A stretch of DNA of 64,000 bases. Origin: Polytrichum commune. Its lineage: Eukaryota; Streptophyta; Polytrichopsida; Polytrichales; Polytrichaceae. Shown here piece by piece: positions 11,884 through 22,741 of this stretch. Where the stretch lies: assembly GCA_950295325.1 (NCBI GenBank), contig OX485805.1:12560501-12624500 (forward strand), read 5' to 3'. The translations under genes were made by a program, and so were the position numbers. The notes beneath the pieces were generated by a model that was given only the letters and a program-made list of their open reading frames with translations, did not search any database and was not told where the DNA came from. How positions within the stretch are numbered: position 1 is the first letter of the stretch; each line of letters opens with the position of its first letter.

Positions 11884-12442
11884 GGGGTTGTTTACACCAT
11901 GGACTATGAAGTTGTCCCAATGCCCTGTACAATCTATAATTGGTTATTGAACTCGGCCCGGGACCACTTCGGTTTACACCAAGGAGAAAAATGTCAGAGT
12001 GATTATGGTGAGTTCAAGGTCCCCAAAAGACATGTTTTAAGACCTACATTCTTCATTGACATGGTCCAACAGATTTTGCGGTGGGAGAGGCAAAAGAGGT
12101 GCTCTAGTAGAAAAGGCCAAGGCCCATGGTCGAGAAATATTGTTATAATAAGAATTGAGTGAATTGTTTTTTTGGGGGGGAAGAGAAGATGAAGACAAGA
12201 GAATAATTAAACTTGATTTAACTATTGTTTTTGGGCATATATTACAAAAATAAGCACATTGACACTTTTGATGCATGATTCCTTTTGATCCACATTCGGT
12301 TTACACCTAGTGAGGAGCCTAAAAGCTTTGTAAAATTATTTTTTTAGAAATCAAACCATGAAAGTTGGACCATCAAGTCATACCATGGAAAATAGCCATC
12401 TTTCATAGTCCGACTTCATGATTTAGGATGTAAACCCGCCCT
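11884..12442. mobile_element. Harbinger-derived MITE 2 (559 bp), diverged
   Basis: The left end GGGGTTGTTTACACCATGGA and the right end GTAAACCCGCCCT are diverged forms of the Harbinger TIR seen at 6,824 and 43,990. Flanks are TTA on the left and TGA on the right (one mismatch in the expected 3-bp duplication). Internal sequence is collinear with MITE 1 read in reverse: the GTTTACACCAAGGA block at about 11,970, the CATGGTCCAACAG...TTTTGCG block at about 12,060, and ATTCGGTTTACACCTAGTGA at about 12,294. It is therefore the same family in the opposite orientation, and older. Non-coding. Confidence 0.8.
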
Positions 12443-12659
12443 TGACGTCATGCTTATCGTATTTTGCACTAAACATGTTATTTGGAAGTGTGCACCTACA
12501 AGAGTTCAAGCAATGCATCAAAGGTGACAGTTTATGTTGTACTACTATGACGATTGTTATTTAGGAAAATAAGATTGTGGGTTCCATTCTTCGTCGGATA
12601 CTATAAAGTAACAAAAGCATGTTCCCACAAAATGAATAAAACACTTCCCCTTCTTTAAA

Positions 12660-14280
12660 ATGCTTAAAATTATGTACTATGATACGAGCTCCTATGATAG
12701 CAGGTGATAAATTATGGAATGGTTGAATATTATTACTTACAATTGTATAGGTACGCATTGGAATAATAGGCAATGAAATAGCATACCAAATAGCAAACAA
12801 AGGAACCACCCTAAACAAACCAACCCACATATCGCACATATACGTTGCATACATTGCACCTTGTTCATTGCATAAGATGCCAAATGGAGCACAAGATGGA
12901 GCCATTTGAAATCAACAAGTGCACATAAATAAAGAGCATTGGAAAATAAAGAAATGAATAGTCGTAGTACAAACCAAATTCATATACGTAATGAAATGGA
13001 TATCCAATGATCAATTCAACCACATACTCTCCAACCACTTCTAGAAAACCCTTGGCATATGCAACGCTCAAATAACTCAAGCAATGAAACTCCAATACAC
13101 CTAATACATGGTCAAACACTGAATTTTTTTCAAATATATATATATTATGGCCAACCACACACCCAAACCCAAATTGCACATTATGCTTAACTTGCCGATT
13201 AGACATGTGGCCACACCTACTATCTACATGCTCTAACCACGGATTTTTGATCTAGTTGCACACCATCAATTTACAATTCTAAAGATACAAATAGAATATT
13301 ATGTGATTATTCCATGATTCGTGTGGATGAAGTAGCCACAACTATCCCTAAAAAGCATAAAAGTTGGATGAGATAGCCAAATGTTGGATGAGTGCATATA
13401 AATTTGGATGAAAATTGCATAATCATTCATATGTGGCTTTGTCACTCCAATAGTTGTAGGCACTACTCCTCTCTTCAAAACCTTAAATTAAAACCATTGG
13501 CTCCAACCAACATATAATGAGCTTCACATAGCCTGCCACAACTATGCAATAGCCCACACACTCCAATGCAACAAACACACAATATGTTGCACCCCCGTTT
13601 ATGCATGAAACCAAAACTCTGGACCCCAAGACATCCCAATACCATAATGGTTACTTCAATGCACATGCGACTTTACCCCATGCACATGCAAAACAAGACT
13701 AATGTTGGACATTCTATGTGCTCTAGGAGGCCAAAACGATACCCAACCCCCACTCACCCCAACCCCACCAAACATTATAGAGTTCATCAAATCCACCTAT
13801 TGGCATGATAGATTCCCCGCCATCACCACTGCATAAAAAGTAAAGAAATACAACTCACTCATACAAACACTTAAAGTCATATGATGGAAACTCAATCCCC
13901 TCATCACTATTACAACATGGGCAAGAGGCGCCATCCACAAGCACTTAATTCAAGCACTTAAGCACCTCAACATGTATTCCAAAATAAAATAAAATAACTG
14001 AAGAAACACATACATCAAACAACCCTAAAAAACCTTACCTATCTACTTCTAAACAAATGAAATTGAGAAACAACGAAGCCCTAGTGGAACCACCATAGGA
14101 GGGTGACCCCTCGAAACCTACGTGTTAGTAATTGGAGCCCACGTTTTGCTAGGAAGAAAGTAAATGGAGCTTCACGTTTTGTTGTGAAGCTTGGTAAACA
14201 TGATCAAGGTAAGGAAGAACGGACTCTCATTCATGTTAGTGTTGATAATACTTTTATTTTATTTAGACAATGTTACATAC
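12660..14280 (+). mobile_element. LINE copy 2, 3' fragment
   Basis: In the + direction, about 12,750 onward translates (with stops) to a GIIGNEIAYQIANKGTTL segment, matching the last RNase H motif of LINE copy 1. About 13,150 resembles the terminal cysteine-motif region, and about 13,770-13,800 matches the tail. The 3' end shares GAAGCTTGGTAAACATG and TTCATGTTAGTGT with LINE copy 3. RT and endonuclease are absent, so this is a strongly 5'-truncated, decayed copy. The start is approximate. It is followed directly by the TIR element at 14,304. Confidence 0.65.
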
Positions 14281-14303
14281 TTAGGGGCAAAACTATCCAT
14301 GTA

Positions 14304-15120
14304 GGGGTCCATTCACGGTTGGGGTACTACTTTTTTTTTGGGACAAAGGACGTAAGGACCATGTCGCATTGGATCTCGGCGTTTATCATGATTTATTATT
14401 ATTTGATCAATAAAATTTAAAAAGATAAGTATGTAGTTCATATGCTTTATCAAGAAATATATTATTTCTTATTAAATAATCACCAATAATGGATAAATTT
14501 CCTATGAAATGAGTAGATAAGTCATAGAACTTGTAAAGAGGTTATATGACTTGTTTGGGCCACATCAATGGCAATTTTTACTATTCAAGTGTACATCAAA
14601 GGTCATTTTTTTCATGTTTTGCATCCTAGTACCTTGGTGTAAGTGTCATGTGTCCATACATATATTTTTTAATGGCCAACTCTAATACTAAACGTTCCTT
14701 TTTCATGTAGCCATGATTTTGTGTATTGTTGGCCATGTTTGGTGCCACATGTAAAGTTATACAATTGGTATGCAATACATTTTTGGTTCTATTGGTACAC
14801 ACATGAATGATGATTGTAAGGGGAAAAAAAATGGGATTGTTTCGATTAATTTTTGTTGTCCTTTTCATTCCTTGAACCTAAGGTGAACAATTTTGACAAC
14901 ACCCGTGAATGTCCTTTAAGGAATCAAAATGATATCTTAGATAACCGTATTCCTTGTAAGTTTACTTTGTCGGTGTACTCAATATGGAGTATGAAATGTA
15001 GGTATGATCCAAAATATGCTTCACAATACAAATCTAAGCACACCAAGTATGTGGAGTTATCTAAAATAGTCCTTTTACCGTTAGACACCCAAAAGTAGTA
15101 CCCCAACCGTGAATGCCCCC
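14304..15120. mobile_element. 817-bp DNA transposon, non-autonomous, 30-bp TIRs
   Basis: The left end reads GGGGTCCATTCACGGTTGGG and the right end, reverse-complemented, GGGGGCATTCACGGTTGGGG; the match continues through GTACTACTTTT, giving about 30 bp with one gap and one mismatch. GTA is present immediately outside both ends (14,301-14,303 and 15,121-15,123), compatible with a 3-bp target duplication. The interior is AT-rich with no convincing coding sequence. A 3-bp duplication and G-rich ends suggest PIF/Harbinger, but the site is not the usual TWA and no transposase is present, so the superfamily is uncertain. Confidence 0.85.
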
Positions 15121-15439
15121 GTAGCCTATGCCTAAAAATAGGAGCGCTCATTAAGTTTACTATGCAATGAACCTCAGACTACCATCATATACATGAGGTC
15201 TTAGGCAATCGTCTTATGTTGGATGAAAGAACATGTAAATCTATCATTACGTTGGATTTGTAGGTTTTCAAGACTTGAAGTGAAGTAGGACAAGTTCCCC
15301 TAGTTTGTTTGGCATCCAAAAAATCATATGTGCATAACACTTCACATAGAAGTTGTTGACATATGGCTTGGACATGTACATCTATGTTGGGAAGAGCATG
15401 GCAATCCAACACTTCAAGATGTTCGTAAATCGGGAGAAT

Positions 15440-15925
15440 GACATAAGCTAGTTGAGCCTAAAAGCAACACCTTCAAAAAATCATGCTATTTCATGTAGGT
15501 TAAACAACTTGGACAATACTAAAAACAATTCCATAGATTTGCAATATCACACAATGTATACGGATTTTTTTACAAAGAATAAAAAATAATTTGCAACCTA
15601 CATAAACTTGCAAAAACTTTATAAGAAATGAGCTATATACTCTCCACATGGGGGGGGGCGCATTGACGTTGGATTGCTAGCTAAAGATCACCACAAAATC
15701 ATGTTTATTGCGGGTGGAAGTCTTTTATCGAAGAAAGGTGTTGTCCCCCTTTTCTAGATCATTTTTTATAATGCATTGTTGAGCAAATAGGTCCTTGATT
15801 AGCCATTGTGATTGGCCAAACTTATTGCTCTTCTTAAAGCGTTCTTGCATCTTTCTCACTCTTCTACTACAATGGCCAAAATGGTGCTATTTTGTATTCA
15901 ATGCGATGAATTTCTTTAAGCAACA
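15440..15925 (+). repeat. Dispersed repeat, copy 1 (partner at 36,280-36,775)
   Basis: About 480 bp is collinear with 36,280-36,775 in the same orientation. The best-conserved parts are GGTGTTGTCCCC, ATTAGCCATTGTGATTGGCC and AAAGCGTTCTTGCATCTTTC. No coding sequence, terminal repeats or target duplication were seen. The sequence is non-coding and of unknown type, probably an old transposon remnant. Confidence 0.65.
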
Positions 15926-15969
15926 ATTTAGTCGATGACATTATTGCATTCAACATGTTGATAGCTCAA

Positions 15970-17345
15970 GAATGAACAATAGGTGTCGCTAAAAGGAAGG
16001 TGTCGGTTCTTGACTCCACCAACCTCGTCAAACAATACAAACAACCATTGATGCAACCCCATGCCACAAGAAACATAGAAAAAATGCTCACGATGTTCCA
16101 AGAAGTTGCTCTATATTCATAGTCGTATCTATCACAAAACACTACCCACATGACATTTACATCCTCACATATAGCCTCAATAATATATCTACATGATAAA
16201 CAACCATCTACGACACCCCTCCTCCCAACATCACCACATAGACAAACTATTCATCGCAACCATTGATAACCACGTGAAGTGGTCCCCACATAAGATAACA
16301 AAACAAAAAGTTAGTGCCCACACATGCATTATAGGAAATGAAACAGTAGACCAATTAGCGAATGACGAAACCACCCTACCCTAACCCAACCTCACACTGC
16401 ACATCCAAATATCACATAATGAAGAAATCCGAAACTTACATACCTACAAAAACAAATGCCACAAAAATTGAACTAGCAATTGCCCAAGCCAAACACCCGT
16501 ATATGGACAAGTGTGGTGTATAATGACCTGATTAATTATATACTATCCAACATCTTTTGGAAATCCCCAAGCATATTTGGCACACAATTCACACAATTCA
16601 CACAAACATTGAAATTCTAATATGCACAATACACGGGCAACCACTGAAAAAACACCTTCTAGCCAACCCAAATTGCACACTATGCCCAAACAGTGAAATT
16701 ATTACATGACTGCACCTACTATCCACATATATAAACCCATACATAAAAGGACTCCGAATAGCCTGCCACAACAAAGTGGTCCACCAAATAATCCATATAG
16801 TCAATCCAACGAACATTTTGGATTCTACGCACTCATCAATGCATGTAACCACATAACTCGCTTGCAAGACAACACAATACATGATGAGCTACTACAATGA
16901 ACATGCCCCCCCCTGCCACATGTACTTGCGAGGCCCACCTTGGGCTATACATACTATACATACTAGGAGCCCCTAGTAAAAGAACCTTCCCCACTCAACC
17001 CCACCCCACCACATACACGTCATCCAATTCATTGAATTCACATATTGCCAAGATAGATTCCCCGTGGCTGCAACTCATGATAAAGCCAAAACATAACACT
17101 TGCTCATCCAAGTCATTAGAACAAAAGGCTAGAAAGTCAATGCCCTCGTCACTTTTATAGTCGGTGTAAGAGGCCCCGAACACTCAAAAGCCTCAACATT
17201 CCTATACAAGAGAGTCCACCCTCTGAAAGGAAAGAACTAACCCTACCTTGAAGCTTCGTAAAGCATGTTCAAGGTTAAGGGACATGACTCCCCCATTCAT
17301 GTTAGTGTACAAAAACATGCCGATGTTTTATTATATTATTCTATT
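15970..17345 (+). mobile_element. LINE copy 3, 3' fragment (RNase H to tail)
   Basis: The 63-codon open stretch at 16,193-16,384 matches the RNase H of LINE copy 1 almost residue for residue: INNHLRHPSSQHHHIDKL versus INNHIQHPTSQYHHLDKL, then the VSAHTCIIGNETVDQLAN motif. The terminal cysteine-motif region follows at about 16,630-16,720 and the tail with ILGAPSK and SNSLNSHIAKIDS at about 16,960-17,050. The 3' end is near the GATGTTTTATTATATTATTC tract. 5'-truncated and disabled by stops. Confidence 0.75.
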
Positions 17346-18572
17346 CTATTCCAGAGGTCATTTCATTTATCTTACTCGTGTGTGTATATATATGCAAGTA
17401 TTGTGAGTTGTATTAAACTAGACAAAATCAAGTTCTAAGTTACATAACATTACTAAGTAGCTACATGATGGTCTCTTTACAAAAAAAATAACCATGACAA
17501 TTTACACTGGCATGTTGAAAAGTTCACATGTCACAACCTTAGTGCTTCCCATAAATGGGGAATCCCGGAATTAAAGGATACTTATTCTCATGTGATACAT
17601 GGTCCCATGGAACGCAATCAATGAGTTGTATAATGTCATGTTGGCAGTGCTCTATATGGTCACTAATGTTGTAATGCATCCCCATGAATGTTTTCATAAT
17701 TCATTGATGATTGATCACATGAAGTTTCTAAGTGCCTACAACTTTGCACAAGGACATCATTGCATACAAACACATTTCTCATTCATCCAACAAAAATAGT
17801 TTGAAATAGTATATAGGTAAATGGCTATTCTCTTTAGATAACTTGACACCAAAATCAATATCAAAGACCCCACATTAGTCTAGAAGCTCGAACATGAAAT
17901 CAAATTAACCACAAGCCTGTTGACAACATGCATAACCCTAGTTTGATCGTTCAAAAATGTCCACCTTGATGTTGAAGTAGTCAAGTCCGATGTCTAAGGC
18001 ACTCTATAATCAATGTAGGGTTGGTGCACCTTGATGACAACAATTTCAACATTTTTCGAAATCTTTAAAACAAAGTTGTTAGTTAGGTGGCATTCAATCA
18101 CTTGTAAGTTAGATCACATTGACATAACATTATTTAACCGCATGGTTGTGTTTCATTCTATATTTAGCATTTGACACAAGCCTTCATTATCTTACCTTCA
18201 TGTGAAGAAACTTAGAAAATAAGAAGAAACTGACGGCGGTACGAATAGCGAATAGTGCCGCTTTTAATAGTAAGAATATTGTGAACAATATTGGTAATTT
18301 CAATGATAGCTCTACTATGAATAGTAAATATAGGGAATATTACTAGGATGAAAAATATTTCCTATGAATATTCATGGACGAACAATAATTCATGCGCATA
18401 GTGCGGGAGTATAACTCCACCCCAATTTCCAAGTTTAGCTCGAATAGTAAATGGATATTTTTAGTTTGTTTGAGAGGCCCACATAATATAACTAGTTTTT
18501 TTCCAAGTTCGTGGAACTGACCCACATGGCTGAATAGTGTTACGGATATGCACATTCGACTAAATACATGTA
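17346..18572. other. Non-coding spacer
   Basis: AT-rich sequence. None of the small ORFs has recognisable domains or supporting context, and I found no TIR pair or tandem repeat. Confidence 0.4.
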
Positions 18573-19084
18573 CAGTCCACCCTCTATAAATGTTAGGCTT
18601 TGGAGTGAAATTTTCCTAACATTTATAGTGAGTTAACATTGTAACAGTTATAAAGGAGCTTTTTGAATTATTAACAAATATAAATTCATTACAATTATGG
18701 AGGGAGAGTTTTGCAAAATTATCATATATAAAATATGTGTATCAAATCAATCTTTTATTTTTATGAAACAAAATGAGAATCAATATAGTCTAGATGAATA
18801 ATTTGATCAAAAAAGTCAAATTTGGTGGCTTTTGCCACTTTGAGAGGTTGTGAGTCAATGTAATGGATGTCATCACACACTATTGGATGTATTTCGTAGG
18901 TTAACATTTATAAGTGGCAAATTAACAAAGAGGGGAGTAAATTATTGTTAACATTTAACATAGTTAACATTCTAGTTAGCAATATGAGGGGAGTACGGTT
19001 TTGTTAACAAATATAATGAGTTAACGTTTTACATTTATCAAGGGTATTAACTTTATAAGTGTAACATTTATCAAGGGTGGACTA
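18573..19084. mobile_element. pogo/Emigrant-like MITE (512 bp)
   Basis: The left end CAGTCCACCCTCTATAAATG and the right end, reverse-complemented, TAGTCCACCCTTGATAAATG are inverted repeats of about 24 bp flanked by TA on both sides (18,571-18,572 and 19,085-19,086). TA target sites plus CAGT...CTCTATAAA termini are the signature of plant pogo-like elements (Lemi1/Emigrant type). The interior repeats GTTAACATTTA-like blocks and has no ORF. Non-autonomous. Confidence 0.82.
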
Positions 19085-19086
19085 TA

Positions 19087-21060
19087 TCAATATTTTCCTT
19101 TGTTTCAATTTAGACTCCTCCCCGTGCCTTATTTCTTTACAACATCCCTATATTCCATGGTGATTGCATAGATGGCACGACACCATTGCTCGTGACCCCC
19201 CTCCCCATGCACAACGCTAAGTCACAAGGCAACGTTGATGGACCAAATCGATAACCCTAATTGGACTAAGGTGACCACATGTTCCACCACACTTTGGTGA
19301 GTTTGGGTATTTGAGTGATATGATACATTTGTCAATTGTCTAGTTGGGATTAACCTTTTGAAGATAAGAACGTGAATCATGTCCCAATTTCTTGCGACGT
19401 GCTTAAAGTCATAAGATCCCCAAATCCATTGTAGTCGTGCCCCACTTTTGCATGGTATAAAGTGTTTCTCGAATAACCCATGATTGGTTGCCTCGTGATT
19501 GTGAGAAAGCAAAACCAAAAGTAATATGCCACACTTGTTTATGGTGCGAGGTTATATGTGGTTCATCGAAGTGTAAATTGGCAATTATACTTTAAACTTT
19601 AAAGCATACTCCGGAAATCGGTTAGCATGGTTTACTTGACAAGTTTGAGAAGTCACGTGGTGCTAATTAAGTCATTTGCCATTGGTATGGCCTTTAGATT
19701 AGGTATAGAACTGAGTCAAAACCCCATCTTGGTATGTTGCACTAGTTCTTGTCTTCCTTCGGGCTATTGAATGGCCCCTTGTATTATGGTTACCCCTTGC
19801 AATGAATTTTCTTTGATTCGTGCCAAGATTTTTTAAAGAAATTTTAAACTCTTTGGCCATATCTATGTTAGAGTCTCCACTCATTTGTCGTCATCACTTA
19901 GCGGTGTTGTTGTGTGTGCACGCGGGTCATGTTATACCTTTGCTTGGATTCTATTTTCTTGAAAACCATGTAGCATGTGCTCTATGTTCATTATATCCTC
20001 GATTTAAGGTGTCCATTATAGAGACAATGTCTAGCTCGGCATAAAATCAAATACAAATTTTAAACTAATTCAATAGACACAAGCAAGGTAGTTGCCCCTG
20101 TGACTGACCTCCTCCCAGTATTACCCCCCCCCTTATCAGTCCAATTTCACGACTTATGTGCCCATGATGATGAATAAAGTTTTAAGGGTACTGATCATCA
20201 ACATGATATATGAACGTGTTCACATGCCCTTATATGATATTGTAATGAATGTAGTTTCAAGCTTAGAAGTAGGAGAAGTTTGTGTTCCATACCTCACCCG
20301 AAACTGCACCTTAGGGCAAGCCCACCCATTGTTGTATCCACATAACAAACATTGGTTATGAATGAAGAATGCATCATAGTTGGAAAATGTACAGTGAGGG
20401 CTCCCACCCATCGTAGTTTCCGCATGAGGATACAATCATCCACATTTTTTGACAGAATGAGCTTGTTTGTAGCCACTGCAAACTCGCCACAAACATACTG
20501 TACACAACTCCACATAACAATTATATTTTCTTCAAGTTTTGCCACGTGTCAATCCTACATTGGTCGAGACCCTCTCGCATCCCACTTGGAAGCTACAATC
20601 TAGCACAATCAAAGACGTAATAGGGCGCCCTCTACGGTATTGAGACGAGCAATCATCAATGCCCTTCTTCCCCTTAAAAAATTCACCTAGGGGTGATTCA
20701 TTTACCTCAATGTGACTAATTTCCACCTCAAGGTGAGTCATTTACCTAAACTAGGTAAAAAGAAGGTAGTGAAGATGTTTGCAAGTCCAACTGGTAACAT
20801 TTTGACATCCTCCGGTTTTCCTTTATTAAATTGGGGTATACTCTTCTAGAAATTCCTCTGAAAGGATCGGTAATTTTCCTGCAGTCTTGAACTTCAACCA
20901 ACTATTTCTCAAACTCAACCGGTTCATCTGTAACTAACTACCGATTCTCCCCGATCATAGGTCTTGTGAGAAGGCAAACCCATGTTCCCAGTTGCCAGTT
21001 CATTGAAGAATCAACTTTTTATTTAGCTCCCAAAATGCTAAGTGAGTTGGTGTCATTCAA
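19087..21060. other. Non-coding, weak internal duplications
   Basis: No gene is recognised. About 20,290-20,340 and 20,380-20,440 look like diverged direct copies (CAAGCCCACCCATTGTTG versus GCTCCCACCCATCGTAGT). At 20,685-20,745 a short motif GTGA-x-TCATTTACCT recurs. About 20,800-20,960 belongs to the dispersed repeat listed separately. ORFs up to 98 codons show no family resemblance. Confidence 0.4.
20800..20960 (+). repeat. Dispersed repeat copy with unfilled Harbinger target site
   Basis: This block matches 43,860-43,989 plus the first bases after the Harbinger element at 47,607: shared landmarks are GGTTTTCC..TTAAATT, GAAATTCCTCT, TTCTCAAACTCAACCGGTT and TGTAACTAACTA, followed by GATTCTCCCC. 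A third, shorter copy lies at about 32,895-32,945. Here no element separates the two halves, so it works as a paralogous empty site. Confidence 0.7.
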
Positions 21061-22553
21061 CCGGTTCACAACATGTGTGCCCCCCCTCCCCCGAGCCTTT
21101 TGGCTTCCATGACTCTTATAAAATGGATTCCATTTCATGAAGACCCTCCTCCTTACAAATGATGCACCCTAATTAGGAAAGCACCCAAACAATCATCCAC
21201 CCAATAATTCATTCATCCATCCATCCATCCGACCATCGGATGAGTCATCCTTCCCTCCCTCCCTTCCTCCCTTCCAGGGCGAGGTGGCTGTTGGGGAAGC
21301 TGCGGCCGAAGCTCGTCATCTCTCCTCGCCTCGCGCTCCTTGCTTCCCGGGTCCCATAGATCCTTCTGTTGTCGTCCGCGCCTCCACCTCGATCGAAGGC
21401 TTTCCTTCCTTTGTTTTCCTTTCCGTTTCCTGCTTTCCTTGCCGCTACTCCTGACTGATGATGAGCAGCTACCTTGAAATCAATCCATCATCATCGTCAC
21501 GGGCCTACTTTCCACTATTATCCCGCACTGTTGCCAATACCGTCAACTCTTTTTAACTCACTCATCACAACAATATCTGGCCTCTCTGGCCTCTCTGGCC
21601 CTTCGCCTTTCACTCACCATCACTAGAGTCCCCTCCCCCGAGTAGTCCTCGGAGCATTTCTGGAGTTTACTGCCCCCACATTTTCGTTGCGCCGTTTGCG
21701 CTTTCTTTCCATCGAGTCTCTGCCCGCGTTGTCGCTTCCAGTAGTCACCTACATGCAGCAAGTCTTCCTGTAGCTTAGCTTCGGCTCCTGTCTCCTGATG
21801 CGCTACTTTCCTCCCCTGCAAGCCCGGGGGCCAGTTTTTAACTTTTAATGATGGTATGCTAGTCGTCGCCATTTTTTATGTTGCCGTGTGTACAGCAGCT
21901 TCCTGTGCAAGTGTGCTTGATTGTTGCCAATTCTCGTGGCCGTCACCATATTCTTCCATCATGTTGGTGTGCCGGCTCACGTGCAGAGGTAGCTCCAGCG
22001 TTTGTGTGCGTGCGGGATGGGTTCATGGCAGGCTTGCGCTCGGTGAATATCCACGACAGCCACCAAGGGGTGCCTGCCAGTCTTCGTAATAACCTTAAAG
22101 CTTCCAGGATTCAAATCTCGAAGTTATCTAACTCAAATTTCGTAGCCACTTGTTTTGTGGATTCGTGGATCATCACCGCGTAGCTATGGGAGTTCTGTTC
22201 CTTTAGAGTGGCGAGGGTGTTAACCTTTCGTTTGAAGGTTATTGGGGAGTGAAGGAATTGGAGCACAAGGCTCAGGCTCAGGCTAAGGCTAAGGCCAAGG
22301 CTAAACCTCCTTCTTGTGTTGTGGAAAGAGTCAATCAATCCAAGGTGGCGGGGTGCAGACTGTTGGTGGACTTAAAAGCCTGGGCAGCAGCTCTTTAGAG
22401 TCTTTAGCGAGGTTTCGTTTTGTCGGAGTGGACTATGAAGCTGTAGGTTTCGGAGCGTAAGAATGGGAAGCAGGCCGCTGGAGGTAATAAGTTCGGAGTT
22501 TGAAGGGGACAGTAGTTAAGAAGAGGAGTAGGGGTAGATCAGGTGCTTTTACA
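21061..22553 (+). promoter_or_regulatory. Upstream/leader region of the flippase gene
   Basis: Base composition changes here from AT-rich repeat DNA to mixed or CT-rich sequence typical of a plant promoter and leader. A TATA-box-like CTTATAAAATGG lies at 21,115-21,126. Downstream are CT-rich tracts with (CATC)n at about 21,209-21,230 and CCTTCCCTCC runs, and a hexamer repeat (GGCTCA/GGCTAA) at about 22,263-22,305. If the TATA motif is used, the leader is about 1.4 kb and probably contains one or more introns, but I cannot place them. No other gene is seen. Confidence 0.4.
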
Positions 22554-22696
22554 ATGACAATAAACTGGATGAAGCTGTGGAAGAGGGGGAAGAATCGGAC
22601 ACACTCCAACCCGAGAAATGGCGTCCTGGCAGAACATGATGATGACGAGCCTAGGATAATCCATTGCAATCGACCAGGCAACTTCAGGTGTGTTGC

Positions 22697-22741
<45 letters not shown>

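Noticed and set aside
22203-22400. Coding exon with KAQAQAKAKAKA-type repeat upstream of the flippase
   Set aside because: No ATG, no P4-ATPase similarity and simple hexamer repeat composition; treated as leader sequence.
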